DNA of 50,833 bases, taken from positions 1 to 50,833 of the forward strand of contig CAYTSW010000006.1 of assembly GCA_964440605.1 (NCBI GenBank), given 5' to 3'. The notes below the pieces were generated by a model, which saw nothing but the letters and a program-made list of their open reading frames with translations, did not search any database and was not told where the DNA came from. The DNA comes from CAYTSW01 sp964440605. Lineage in GTDB: Bacteria; Planctomycetota; Phycisphaerae; Phycisphaerales; UBA1924. Shown in pieces: positions 9,338-17,003 of this stretch. Each line of letters starts with the position of its first letter. The stretch's first letter is position 1. The translations under genes were made by a program, and so were the position numbers.

Positions 9338-11146
9338 ATGCTCGTCCGCACCCTGACCCTGTCCGGCCTTTGTTTCTGTGCCACGAGCACCTTTGCCGGT
9401 CCCTATTGCCCCCCTGCGGACGAGTACACCGCCGTGGACAGCGCCATCTCGGCCGCGAGCCCGATGACCCTGGGCACCGACCTGCGCGAGGCGGTGCGCA
9501 TCCGCACCAACATCGGCGCGATTCGCGTGACCTATCAGAACGGACGCTATCGGTACGACGAGTCCGACCTCGATCTCGACCAGCCGGGCAACCTGATCAC
9601 GATCTACTCCATGCGGTCCATCAGCAGCACCTGGGATTCGGGCGCCACCTGGAACCGCGAGCACACGTGGCCCGTCAGCCACCAGGCGAGTACATCATCC
9701 AGCTCCACTTGGTACTGCGACTTCCACATGCTCCGCCCATGCATCTCGAGCGTGAACAGCTCACGCGGCAACAAGCCCTTCGGGCAGACCGGTTCCAACA
9801 CCGGTTCCAGCCTCTGGGACCCCGGATTCGATCCGCGCGGCGGCATCAACTACACCTTCGACCCGCAGGACCGCGGCGAGATGGCTCGCACCATGTTCTA
9901 CATGGCGGCGCGGTTCAACTGGACGCTGCGCGATGTCTTCTCCGCCTCGCAGCTCCAGAACGGACAGATGGGCAACCTCTCCGACCTCCTGCGTTGGCAC
10001 TTCGAGTACCCCGCCGACATCCGCGAGCGCTACCGCAACGACAAGGTCGATGACGCGATCCAGTTCAACCGCAATCCGTTCGTCGACCGCAACGAGTTCG
10101 TATGGGCCATCTGGGGCGACGCGCCGAACGATTCCACGATCACGCTCGACGCCGGCTCGCTTCAAGCCGACGGCGCGTCGACGATGACGGTCAACATCGG
10201 AGACGTCATCGTCGGCAGCGACTTCCCCGAGATTGAAACGCCCTACAGCAAATCCGGCCAGCACCCCACGACCTACCGCGTCTACGCCACGGGCGACGCC
10301 ATCAGCGCGTTCACGGATGTCGTCCAGACGCCGCTCGCCAACGAGCGAGGCGGCTTCGACATCAGCATCGAGCTCGACGACTGGAAGGGCCGCACCCTTG
10401 CCTTCCCGTATGGCCCATCAAGCGTCACCCGCACCCTCGGCGGCATCACACTCCTGGCCGCCGGCCAACCCGGACAGCGCTCGGGCGAAGTCGTGATCGA
10501 CAACACGGACCTCACCTCCGCCGGCGCGGGCCGGGGCAACGCTGACGGCGACGATGTGATCACTCTCAACGGCCGCGAAGTGGAGGGCGCGCAACCCTCG
10601 CTCGAGCCCGAGTTCGTGCAGGCGTCGGCGATCGTCGACCTCGGCAGCTTCCAGCAGAACCACGGCCTCGTCCAGACCAGCGCCACGATCTACAACCTCC
10701 AGCGCCCTTCCGGCTTCACCGCGAATCTGCGCGTGACCGGCTTCGACTCCAGCGGCGGCTCGGGCGTGCTGACCGTTGCTCAGCCGACGGATGAAGCCCC
10801 GGGCGGCGGCTCGCTCGACGTCCCCGTCGTCGTCGACACCAACGCCGGGACGGGCCTCTTCCAGACCACCATCACCCTCGACGTCGCCGACGCCGACATC
10901 CCCGGCGGTCAGTCCCGCGGCACGCTGCTTCTGACCCTCCAGGGCGAGGTCGTTCCCGTGACCCTCCCGGCAGACCTGAACAACGACGGCCTGGTCGATG
11001 GCGCCGACTTCGGCATCTTCGCCGCCGCCTTCGGCAGTCAGTCGAGCGATGCCAACTACAGTGGCCCGTGCGACTTCAACAACGACGGCTCGGTCGACGG
11101 TGCCGACTTCGGGGTCTTCGCGGCCTCTTTCGGCACCGGCGGGTGA
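9338..11146 (+). CDS. Secreted endonuclease I with C-terminal dockerin
   Basis: A 602-residue exported protein. Residues 1-20 form a signal peptide. The body matches the endonuclease I (EndA/BsnI) His-Me-finger nuclease family: WNREHTWP with the catalytic His at residue 109, followed by HMLRP and NKPFG, and a downstream NPFVDRNEFVWAIWGD. Next come Ig-like beta segments, then two calcium-loop repeats, DLNNDGLVDGADF and DFNNDGSVDGADF (from residue 546), typical of type I dockerins. It would cut extracellular DNA, perhaps for phosphate or nitrogen. The ATG at 9338 has TCCGGAG upstream; the longer open frame to the left runs antisense to the previous gene. Confidence 0.9.
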   Translation: MLVRTLTLSGLCFCATSTFAGPYCPPADEYTAVDSAISAASPMTLGTDLREAVRIRTNIGAIRVTYQNGRYRYDESDLDLDQPGNLITIYSMRSISSTWDSGATWNREHTWPVSHQASTSSSSTWYCDFHMLRPCISSVNSSRGNKPFGQTGSNTGSSLWDPGFDPRGGINYTFDPQDRGEMARTMFYMAARFNWTLRDVFSASQLQNGQMGNLSDLLRWHFEYPADIRERYRNDKVDDAIQFNRNPFVDRNEFVWAIWGDAPNDSTITLDAGSLQADGASTMTVNIGDVIVGSDFPEIETPYSKSGQHPTTYRVYATGDAISAFTDVVQTPLANERGGFDISIELDDWKGRTLAFPYGPSSVTRTLGGITLLAAGQPGQRSGEVVIDNTDLTSAGAGRGNADGDDVITLNGREVEGAQPSLEPEFVQASAIVDLGSFQQNHGLVQTSATIYNLQRPSGFTANLRVTGFDSSGGSGVLTVAQPTDEAPGGGSLDVPVVVDTNAGTGLFQTTITLDVADADIPGGQSRGTLLLTLQGEVVPVTLPADLNNDGLVDGADFGIFAAAFGSQSSDANYSGPCDFNNDGSVDGADFGVFAASFGTGG

Positions 11147-11338
11147 ATCCGGGGGCTCCCTACCGGCGCGCCTCCCTGCCCAGGTGGTTTTCCCGACCGA
11201 CTGACCCCCAACACTGATACAGTGAAGAATGACGCGGACACGCGGCCTCGCCCCCGGCGGAGCGTCATGGGTCTGAGTCTGTCAGCATCGCGCGCCCCGT
11301 CCATCCGGGGTGTTTTCTCGTCATGTGGAGCCAGCTTC

Positions 11339-12466
11339 ATGTCCGCCTCCCCCACGACGCAGTCGCAGTCCTACACCCTTTCCGCCGAGCTCTCCGACGA
11401 CACCCTCGTCCAGTGGCTGCGCGACATGCTCGTCATCCGCGAGTTCGAGTTGCGCACCATGGCGGCGTATCAGCAGGCCAAGATCGGCGGCTTCTGCCAC
11501 GTCTACATCGGGCAGGAGCCCGTCGTCGTCGGCACCTTCGCCGCCGTCGACCTCTCCGACCCCATCGTCACCGCCTACCGCGACCACGGTCACGCCCTGG
11601 CCCGCGGCATGGATCCCAACGCCTGCATGGCCGAGATGTACGGCAAAGTCACCGGCTGCGCGAAGGGCAAGGGCGGGTCCATGCACATGTTCGACAAGCC
11701 CAACAACCTCTTCGGCGGGCACGGCATCGTCGGCGCCCAGACCCCCCTCGGCCTGGGCCTCGCCTTCGCTGCCCGCTACGAGAACGAGATCGTCGGTGAA
11801 GCGGTCAACTACCGGAATGACCCCCCGGCCAAGCGCGTCGCCCTCTGCTACCTCGGCGACGGCGCCCTCAACCAGGGCGCGCTCCACGAGGCCATGAACC
11901 TCAGCAACCTCCCGGGCCAGCTCCGCAGCCCCGTCATCTTCATCGTCGAGAACAACCGCTACTCCATGGGCACCTCCATCGACCGAGGCACCACCATGGC
12001 CGACGACCTGGGCAAGAAGGCCGAGGCCTACGGCATCGACTACCTTGAGACCGACGCCCGCGACATCCGCCGCCTGTACGACGACTTCAAGCCCTTCGCC
12101 GACGCCTGCCGCGAGGAGCAGAAGCCCGGCTTCGTGAACATCCACTGCTACCGCTACCAGGGCCACTCGATGTCCGATCCGCAGAAGTATCGGACCAAAG
12201 ACGAAGTCGAGGAGTACAAGGCCAAGGACCCCATCGAGCTCCTCGCCACCCACGTCACCGAGGAGCGCAACGCCCTCTCGTCCGACGATCTCAACGCGCT
12301 GCGCAGGGAGACCAAGCAGATCGCCAAGGATGCGCAGAAGTTTGCCGAAGAGTCGCCTGAACCCGACCCCGAAACCGAGCTCTTCGCCGACGTGATGTTC
12401 AACCCCCGGCGCGGCATCAGCCCCACCGCCGAGTACGCCCCCGGCGCGCGCAACCCGCTGCTCTGA
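11339..12466 (+). CDS. pdhA: Pyruvate dehydrogenase E1 component, alpha subunit
   Basis: A 375-residue thiamine-diphosphate enzyme that, with E1beta, decarboxylates pyruvate and loads the acetyl group on the lipoyl arm of E2. Visible signatures are YRDHGHALARG, GKGGSMHMFD, GGHGIVGAQ and the TPP motif starting GDGALNQG (residue 173) and ending at ENNRYSMGTS. The ATG at 11339 has TGGAG about nine bases upstream; an earlier in-frame ATG at 11267 would add an unrelated Arg/Ser-rich leader. The stop codon overlaps the next start as TGATG, so the following small gene is translationally coupled. A branched-chain 2-oxoacid E1 is the alternative, but the gene order with a single-lipoyl E2 and the sequence favour pyruvate. 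Confidence 0.93.
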   Translation: MSASPTTQSQSYTLSAELSDDTLVQWLRDMLVIREFELRTMAAYQQAKIGGFCHVYIGQEPVVVGTFAAVDLSDPIVTAYRDHGHALARGMDPNACMAEMYGKVTGCAKGKGGSMHMFDKPNNLFGGHGIVGAQTPLGLGLAFAARYENEIVGEAVNYRNDPPAKRVALCYLGDGALNQGALHEAMNLSNLPGQLRSPVIFIVENNRYSMGTSIDRGTTMADDLGKKAEAYGIDYLETDARDIRRLYDDFKPFADACREEQKPGFVNIHCYRYQGHSMSDPQKYRTKDEVEEYKAKDPIELLATHVTEERNALSSDDLNALRRETKQIAKDAQKFAEESPEPDPETELFADVMFNPRRGISPTAEYAPGARNPLL

Positions 12467-12660
12467 TGCTGCTGTCGCTCGCCACACAGTCCGACGTCCC
12501 GCTCAAGGAAGTCCGCGTGCCGGACTACCTCTTCTGGTACATGGGCGTGGTGGTGGCGCTGTGCCTCGTCGTCTTCCTGATCATCCCCGCCGTGCTGACC
12601 ATCAAGCGCCGCTCGAACAAAGCTAAGCAGGACCAACCCTCCCCCAAGGAGCCCTCATGA
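12466..12660 (+). CDS. Small single-span membrane protein between E1 subunits
   Basis: A 64-residue protein with one strong transmembrane helix (about residues 24-46, FWYMGVVVALCLVVFLII) and a Lys/Arg/Pro-rich cytoplasmic tail. Its ATG overlaps the pdhA stop (TGATG) and its own stop overlaps the pdhB start (ATGA), so both edges are fixed by overlap and it should be made with the enzyme subunits. I do not recognise the family. The location suggests a role in tethering or assembling the dehydrogenase complex at the membrane; that is inference only. Confidence 0.75.
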   Translation: MLLSLATQSDVPLKEVRVPDYLFWYMGVVVALCLVVFLIIPAVLTIKRRSNKAKQDQPSPKEPS

Positions 12661-13706
12661 GCATCGCCGACGTGAAGACCAGCGCCGTTCCCCTGCCCGA
12701 CCGCGACATCGAGTTGCCTTCGCGCGAGGGCGACCGCGTTATCCAGTTTCGCGAGGCGCTGCGCGAAGCGATGAGCGAAGAGATGCGCCGCGACAAGCGC
12801 GTCTTCCTCATGGGCGAAGAGGTCGCGTACTACAACGGCGCGTACAAGGTCTCCGAAGGCATGCTCGACGAGTTCGGCGACCGCCGCATCATCGACAGCC
12901 CCATCTCCGAGAACGGCTTCGCCGGCCTCGCCGCCGGCGCCGCGATGTACGGCCTGCGGCCCATCATCGAGTTTATGTCCTGGTCGTTCTCACTTGTCGC
13001 CGCCGACCAGATCCTCAACAACGTCCCCAAGATGCTCTACATGTCCGGCGGCCAGTGGGGCTGCCCCGTCGTCTTCCGCGGCAACGACGGCGCGGGCGGC
13101 CAGCTCGGCTCCACGCACTCCTGGTGCGTCGAGGGCATGTACTCCAACGTCCCCGGCGTCAAGATCGCCATCCCTTCCAACCCGTACGACGCCAAGGGCC
13201 TCCTGAAGACCGCCATCATCGACGACGACCCCGTCTTCTTCCTCGAGTCCGAACGCATGCTCGGCGACCGCGCCCACGTCCCCGAAGAGGAGTACTACAT
13301 CCCCTTCGGCAAAGCCGCCAAACTCCGCGAGGGCGACGCCTGCACGCTCGTTTCCTTTGGTCGTCCGGTGAACTTCTGCCTCGACGCCGCCGACCAACTC
13401 GCCGAGGACGGCATCGACTGCGATGTCCTCGACATGCGCACCGTCCGCCCGCTCGACATCGACGCGATCATTGAATCTGTCAAGCGCACGAACCGCGTCG
13501 TCGTCGTGGACCAGTGCTGGCCCTTCGGCTCGGTCGCGAGCGAGGTCGTCACGCAGATCTGCGAACACGCTTTCGACTGGCTCGATCATCAGCCGGTCCG
13601 CGTGAACTCCGACGACGTGCCGGCGCCGTACGCGAAGACTCTCGAGGCGGCGTTCTTGCCGCACGCGGGGAAGATTGTTGAGGCGGTGCGAAAGGTGTTG
13701 CGATAG
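12657..13706 (+). CDS. pdhB: Pyruvate dehydrogenase E1 component, beta subunit
   Basis: A 349-residue partner of the alpha subunit. It carries the transketolase pyrimidine-binding region (REALREAMSEEMRRDKRVFLMGEEV), the ISENGFAGLAAGAAMYGLRPI segment with the conserved Glu that activates thiamine, FRGNDGAGGQLG followed by the conserved HS pair, IPSNPYDAKGLL, and a C-terminal domain with VVVDQCWPFGSVASEV. The start is the ATG overlapping the small membrane gene's TGA. An N-terminal extension of about 25 residues precedes the conserved domain. Typical length for the family is about 325. Confidence 0.94.
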   Translation: MSIADVKTSAVPLPDRDIELPSREGDRVIQFREALREAMSEEMRRDKRVFLMGEEVAYYNGAYKVSEGMLDEFGDRRIIDSPISENGFAGLAAGAAMYGLRPIIEFMSWSFSLVAADQILNNVPKMLYMSGGQWGCPVVFRGNDGAGGQLGSTHSWCVEGMYSNVPGVKIAIPSNPYDAKGLLKTAIIDDDPVFFLESERMLGDRAHVPEEEYYIPFGKAAKLREGDACTLVSFGRPVNFCLDAADQLAEDGIDCDVLDMRTVRPLDIDAIIESVKRTNRVVVVDQCWPFGSVASEVVTQICEHAFDWLDHQPVRVNSDDVPAPYAKTLEAAFLPHAGKIVEAVRKVLR

Positions 13707-13747
13707 GATCGCCGAGTTCCTATACCGCGCGGAGTGGAGATTTGAAG

Positions 13748-14330
13748 ATGGGCGAACCGAGAGCGGACGGCACCGGCCGCGCTCACCTCATCGCGGCGAT
13801 CTGCGCAGTCGCGTTGCCGGCTGTGATCTTCCTACTAACGGGGACGAACGTCATACCCTACGAATATGTCTGGTACAACATCGGCATACTCATCGCCCTG
13901 GCCGTCTCGCTCGGCCTGGGGCACGTCATCATGAAGGGCGTCCGCCCTTGGCTCCATGCGCAAGTCGGGCGCCGCGCGCAGGATCGCAACGATCCCATCG
14001 ATTTCGATGCCGCCGGCCACGACCTGCCGCTCGGTCTCATCGGCGCCATCGAGCGTGGGTTCTTCGCGCTTGCCTTGGCCTTTGGCGGGGCCGGAGTCAT
14101 CGCCGGTGCCATCCTGGGCCACCGCCCGAGGCGTGCTCGAGAGCGGGCTCATCATGAGCGGCGACACCGCCAACAGCCCTCGCGCACGCCGCTCGCTGGC
14201 GATGTGCGCCGCCGGCGCCACGCTCATCTCCGTCGGCTTCGCGGTTTTTGCCGGCTACCTCCCCGGCGTCGCCATGTACATCGCTCAGTACCAGGAGGCG
14301 CAGCGCCTGACGGGCGGGTTCGCGCCTTGA
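13748..14330 (+). CDS. Four-span membrane protein with apparent frameshift
   Basis: The ATG at 13748 follows GGAGTGGAGA (13731-13740). The first frame encodes three hydrophobic helices (AICAVALPAVIFLLTG; YNIGILIALAVSLGLG; FFALALAFGGAGVIAGAILG) and then turns into Arg-rich antisense-like sequence. From about 14121 another frame continues sensibly as ARGVLESGLIMSGD, with a fourth helix and a stop at 14330. Removing one base from the GGGCC run at 14116-14120 joins the two into a protein of about 193 residues. This is either a sequencing or assembly error, a real frameshift, or two genes (the second from the ATG at 14154). Function unknown. Confidence 0.6.
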
Positions 14331-14339
14331 GCACCAGTA

Positions 14340-14357
14340 CGGTGGCACACGCCACCG
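14340..14357. terminator. Possible hairpin between convergent genes
   Basis: CGGTGGC (14340-14346), loop ACAC, GCCACCG (14351-14357): a perfect 7-bp stem ten bases after the membrane gene's stop and before the convergent PEP-CTERM gene. There is no T run on either side, so terminator function is only a guess; it could also be a relict of the GTGCCAC palindrome family. Confidence 0.3.
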
Positions 14358-14454
14358 AACATGAGCCACTGGCTCGCGCGATGGAACCACCCGCCCCACG
14401 CCGCGGCCGCGACTCGCGCCGCGACCGCGGACCGTTCAAACTCAACCCCTCGCT

Positions 14455-15216
14455 TTACCGCCGACGACGCACTGCGACGCCCGCGAGCGCCAGCAGCGCC
14501 GCCGAGCCTGGGGCCGGCACGACGAAGTTCACCGTGGGCGCGTCGCCGTCGAACGCGAGGACGTCCGACGTGCCCGGGACACCCACGCCCCAGCTCGTCG
14601 CGAAGTCCATGTCGGGCGTCGTGAAGACGAAGCGCGCAAAGCCGTCGGTGTTGATCTCGTCGATGAGGTCGGGGCCGATGGTCGTCAGGTCGATGTCGAA
14701 CGACGCGTCGAAGTTGCCGTCTTCGAGGTCGATCGTCCCGACCAGCACGCGGTCGCTGAACTGTGTGCCGAGGCCTTCGGGGTCCGCGTCGATCCAGTCG
14801 TAGCCGTTGGCCGAATCGAGGACGTCGTCCTCGACGAGCGAGAAGTAGACGTTCATCGTGCCGCCGGTGATGACGTTGTCGACGTCCTGCCCGGTGATCG
14901 GCTGGGCCTGGAACAAGTCGATGGTCACGCTTTCGAGCGTGTCGATGGGGGAAGCGAACAGGCCGTTGAAGTCGAGGTCGAAGCTCGCCCACAGGCCGAA
15001 GTTGCGGTTCACATTGTCGGGGTTGCGCCCGTTGACCTGGAAGCGCGAGTCGTTCGCCTCGCGGCGTGTCGTGTTGAAGAACCCCTCGCCGACGTTGGCG
15101 ATGCGGAAGTCGTCGACGCCGGTGAGCGTCTGCTGGTGGAGCCCGGCGTTCGCGCCGGCGGCGGAGACGAGCAGGGCGCCCGTCGAAGTCAAAGCGATAA
15201 CAGCGAAGCGATTCAT
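14455..15216 (-). CDS. PEP-CTERM (VPAP-type) exported protein
   Basis: A 253-residue protein with a cleavable signal peptide (residues 1-24, ending ANA), a beta-rich body with many Asp and Asn residues, and a C-terminal sorting signal VPAPGSAALLALAGVAVRRRR: a P-rich motif, short hydrophobic helix and Arg cluster. Such tails are substrates of exosortase/EpsH systems, which release the protein to the surface or matrix. The ATG at 15216 has GGAGG eight bases upstream. No exosortase gene lies in the window. It sits on the opposite strand between the pdhB side and E2, interrupting the dehydrogenase cluster. Function of the body unknown. Confidence 0.85.
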   Translation of the reverse strand: MNRFAVIALTSTGALLVSAAGANAGLHQQTLTGVDDFRIANVGEGFFNTTRREANDSRFQVNGRNPDNVNRNFGLWASFDLDFNGLFASPIDTLESVTIDLFQAQPITGQDVDNVITGGTMNVYFSLVEDDVLDSANGYDWIDADPEGLGTQFSDRVLVGTIDLEDGNFDASFDIDLTTIGPDLIDEINTDGFARFVFTTPDMDFATSWGVGVPGTSDVLAFDGDAPTVNFVVPAPGSAALLALAGVAVRRRR

Positions 15217-15400
15217 GGTCTGTCCTCCAGATTCCTGTGTGCGGCTGCGACATGCCGAGACATGCGATCTCGACCGAGCACCGTAGCGACCGCATCTGAC
15301 GGGTCCACCCGACATCGGTGGATCGGGGGGCACTCCGGCCAGCGGCGGTGTTGTGCGCGAACTCTATACTGCTTTTCTCGCAGACCCTGAGGAACCAGCC

Positions 15401-16792
15401 ATGCCAGTTGAAGTCACCATGCCCCGCCTGTCCGACACCATGGAGCAGGGCACCATCGTCGCGTGGAACGTCGCCGAGGGCGATGAAGTCGCCGCCGGGG
15501 ACGTGCTGGGCGACATCGAGACCGACAAGGCCACGATGGAGCTCCAGAACTTCGACGACGGCACCGTCGCGGCCATCATGCTCCAGGAAGGCGAGACCGT
15601 CGACGTCGGCTCGCTGATCTGCGTGCTCGCCGAGGAGGGAGAAGACCCAGTCGAGGTGAAGAAGCAGTACGCCGACGGCCAAGCCAAGCAGGCCTCAGGC
15701 GACGCTGCGCAGAGCAAGGAAGAGAGCACAGCCGAGACGAAGGCCGAGCCCGCCGAAGCCGCAGCCGCGAACGCCGGCGGCGCGGAAAGCAGTCGGTCAG
15801 GTCGGGGGGGAGGAGGGGGGACGTCGACCGCGGAGGCCGATGCCTCTTCCAATGGCGCGCCGGCGTCGGGCGAACGCATCTTCGCCTCGCCGCTGGCCAA
15901 GAAGATCGCCCAGGAGAAGGGCCTCGACCTCTCGACCATCTCCGGCACCGGTCCGAGCGGGCGGATCACCAGCCGGGACGTCGAAGGTGCTCCAGCGACC
16001 GCCGCCCCCACGCAGCAGGGCGCGGCTTCGCAGCAGCAGGGCGCTCCCGCGCCGGCGCCGATGCCCGCGGCCGGTGCGGAGCTCGAGTCCCGCCGAGAAA
16101 GCCTGACGAACATGCGCGCGACCATCGCGAAGCGTCTGCTCGAGTCCAAGCAGACCATCCCGCACTACCAGGTCACCGTCTCGGCGCGCATGGACGCCCT
16201 CATGGCTCTGCGCAAGCAGCTCAACACTCAGCTCGAGTCGCAGGGCGTCAAGCTGTCCGTAAACGACTTCCTCGTCCGTGCCTGCGCGCTGGCCATGCAC
16301 GAGCACCCCTACACCAACTCCTCCTGGGGCGACGACGGCAAATCCATCAACCTCCACGCCGACGTCAACATCGGCGTCGCGATTGCTCTGCCCATCGAGA
16401 AGGGCGGCGGCCTCGTCGTCGCCAGCCTCAAGCACGCCGACCGCATGGGCCTGCGCCAGATCTCCAGCGAGACCAAACGCCTCGCCAAGAAGGCTCGCGA
16501 CAAGGGCCTCTCCATCGATGAGATGGAGGGCGCGACGTTCACCATCTCCAACCTCGGCATGTTCGGCGTGGACCACTTCACCGCGATCATCAACCCGCCC
16601 AACGCCGCGATCCTGGCGGTCGGCGCTGCGATCAAGAAGCCGGTCATTACCGACTCGGGCGAGATCGAGATCGGGCACGAGATGTCGATGACGATGTCGA
16701 GCGACCACCGGGTGATCGACGGCGCGATGGCGGCGGAGTATCTCGGCACGATCAAGCGGTATCTGGAAGCGCCGGCGTCGCTGCTGGTGTGA
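15401..16792 (+). CDS. pdhC: Pyruvate dehydrogenase E2 (dihydrolipoamide acetyltransferase)
   Basis: A 463-residue E2 core protein. One lipoyl domain (residues 1-78) has the modified Lys43 in ETDKATME. A long Ala/Pro/Glu/Gly-rich mobile linker, including a run of Gly, follows. The peripheral subunit-binding domain is at ASPLAKKIAQEKG and the nearby TGPSGRITSRDVEG. The catalytic acyltransferase domain follows from LTNMRATIAKRL, with the active-site His436 in SSDHRVIDGA. The ATG at 15401 has TGAGGAA upstream; the earlier in-frame start at 15353 adds an unconvincing leader. It completes the E1alpha/E1beta pair upstream. No E3 gene is visible here. Confidence 0.94.
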   Translation: MPVEVTMPRLSDTMEQGTIVAWNVAEGDEVAAGDVLGDIETDKATMELQNFDDGTVAAIMLQEGETVDVGSLICVLAEEGEDPVEVKKQYADGQAKQASGDAAQSKEESTAETKAEPAEAAAANAGGAESSRSGRGGGGGTSTAEADASSNGAPASGERIFASPLAKKIAQEKGLDLSTISGTGPSGRITSRDVEGAPATAAPTQQGAASQQQGAPAPAPMPAAGAELESRRESLTNMRATIAKRLLESKQTIPHYQVTVSARMDALMALRKQLNTQLESQGVKLSVNDFLVRACALAMHEHPYTNSSWGDDGKSINLHADVNIGVAIALPIEKGGGLVVASLKHADRMGLRQISSETKRLAKKARDKGLSIDEMEGATFTISNLGMFGVDHFTAIINPPNAAILAVGAAIKKPVITDSGEIEIGHEMSMTMSSDHRVIDGAMAAEYLGTIKRYLEAPASLLV

Positions 16793-16840
16793 GAGGGTGG
16801 GTGTTGCGGGGCGGGACGGGGTGTGTGTATTTCGGACGTG

Positions 16841-16854
16841 GTAAAACGCTTTAC
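16841..16854. promoter_or_regulatory. LacI-family operator, site 1
   Basis: GTAAAACGCTTTAC, a CG-centred palindrome of the kind recognised by LacI/GalR regulators. A near-identical copy lies 59 bases downstream, and both are upstream of the alpha-amylase gene. No LacI-family gene is in the window. Confidence 0.65.
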
Positions 16855-16899
16855 CCGCGGATCGTCGGACCCGTGAAGGCCCAGCGCTCGAATTCCAGA

Positions 16900-16913
16900 G
16901 TAAAACGGTTTAC
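16900..16913. promoter_or_regulatory. LacI-family operator, site 2
   Basis: GTAAAACGGTTTAC, one centre base different from site 1. The centre-to-centre spacing of 59 bases would allow looping or cooperative binding. It lies 90 bases before the amylase start. It most likely controls the amylase, probably by repression lifted by a maltose-type sugar (inference). Confidence 0.68.
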
Positions 16914-17003
16914 CCTACGCCGATTACGGGGGACAATCCATCATCGGAAGGGCCGGCGTGCCATCCGGGGGCACGTTGACCAGTCCGATCCCGCCTTCTC
17001 TCC

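Noticed and set aside
14331..14803. Long continuation of the frame of the membrane gene
   Set aside because: It reads Arg/Ser-rich antisense of the PEP-CTERM gene and ends without domain features; better explained by a frameshift upstream.
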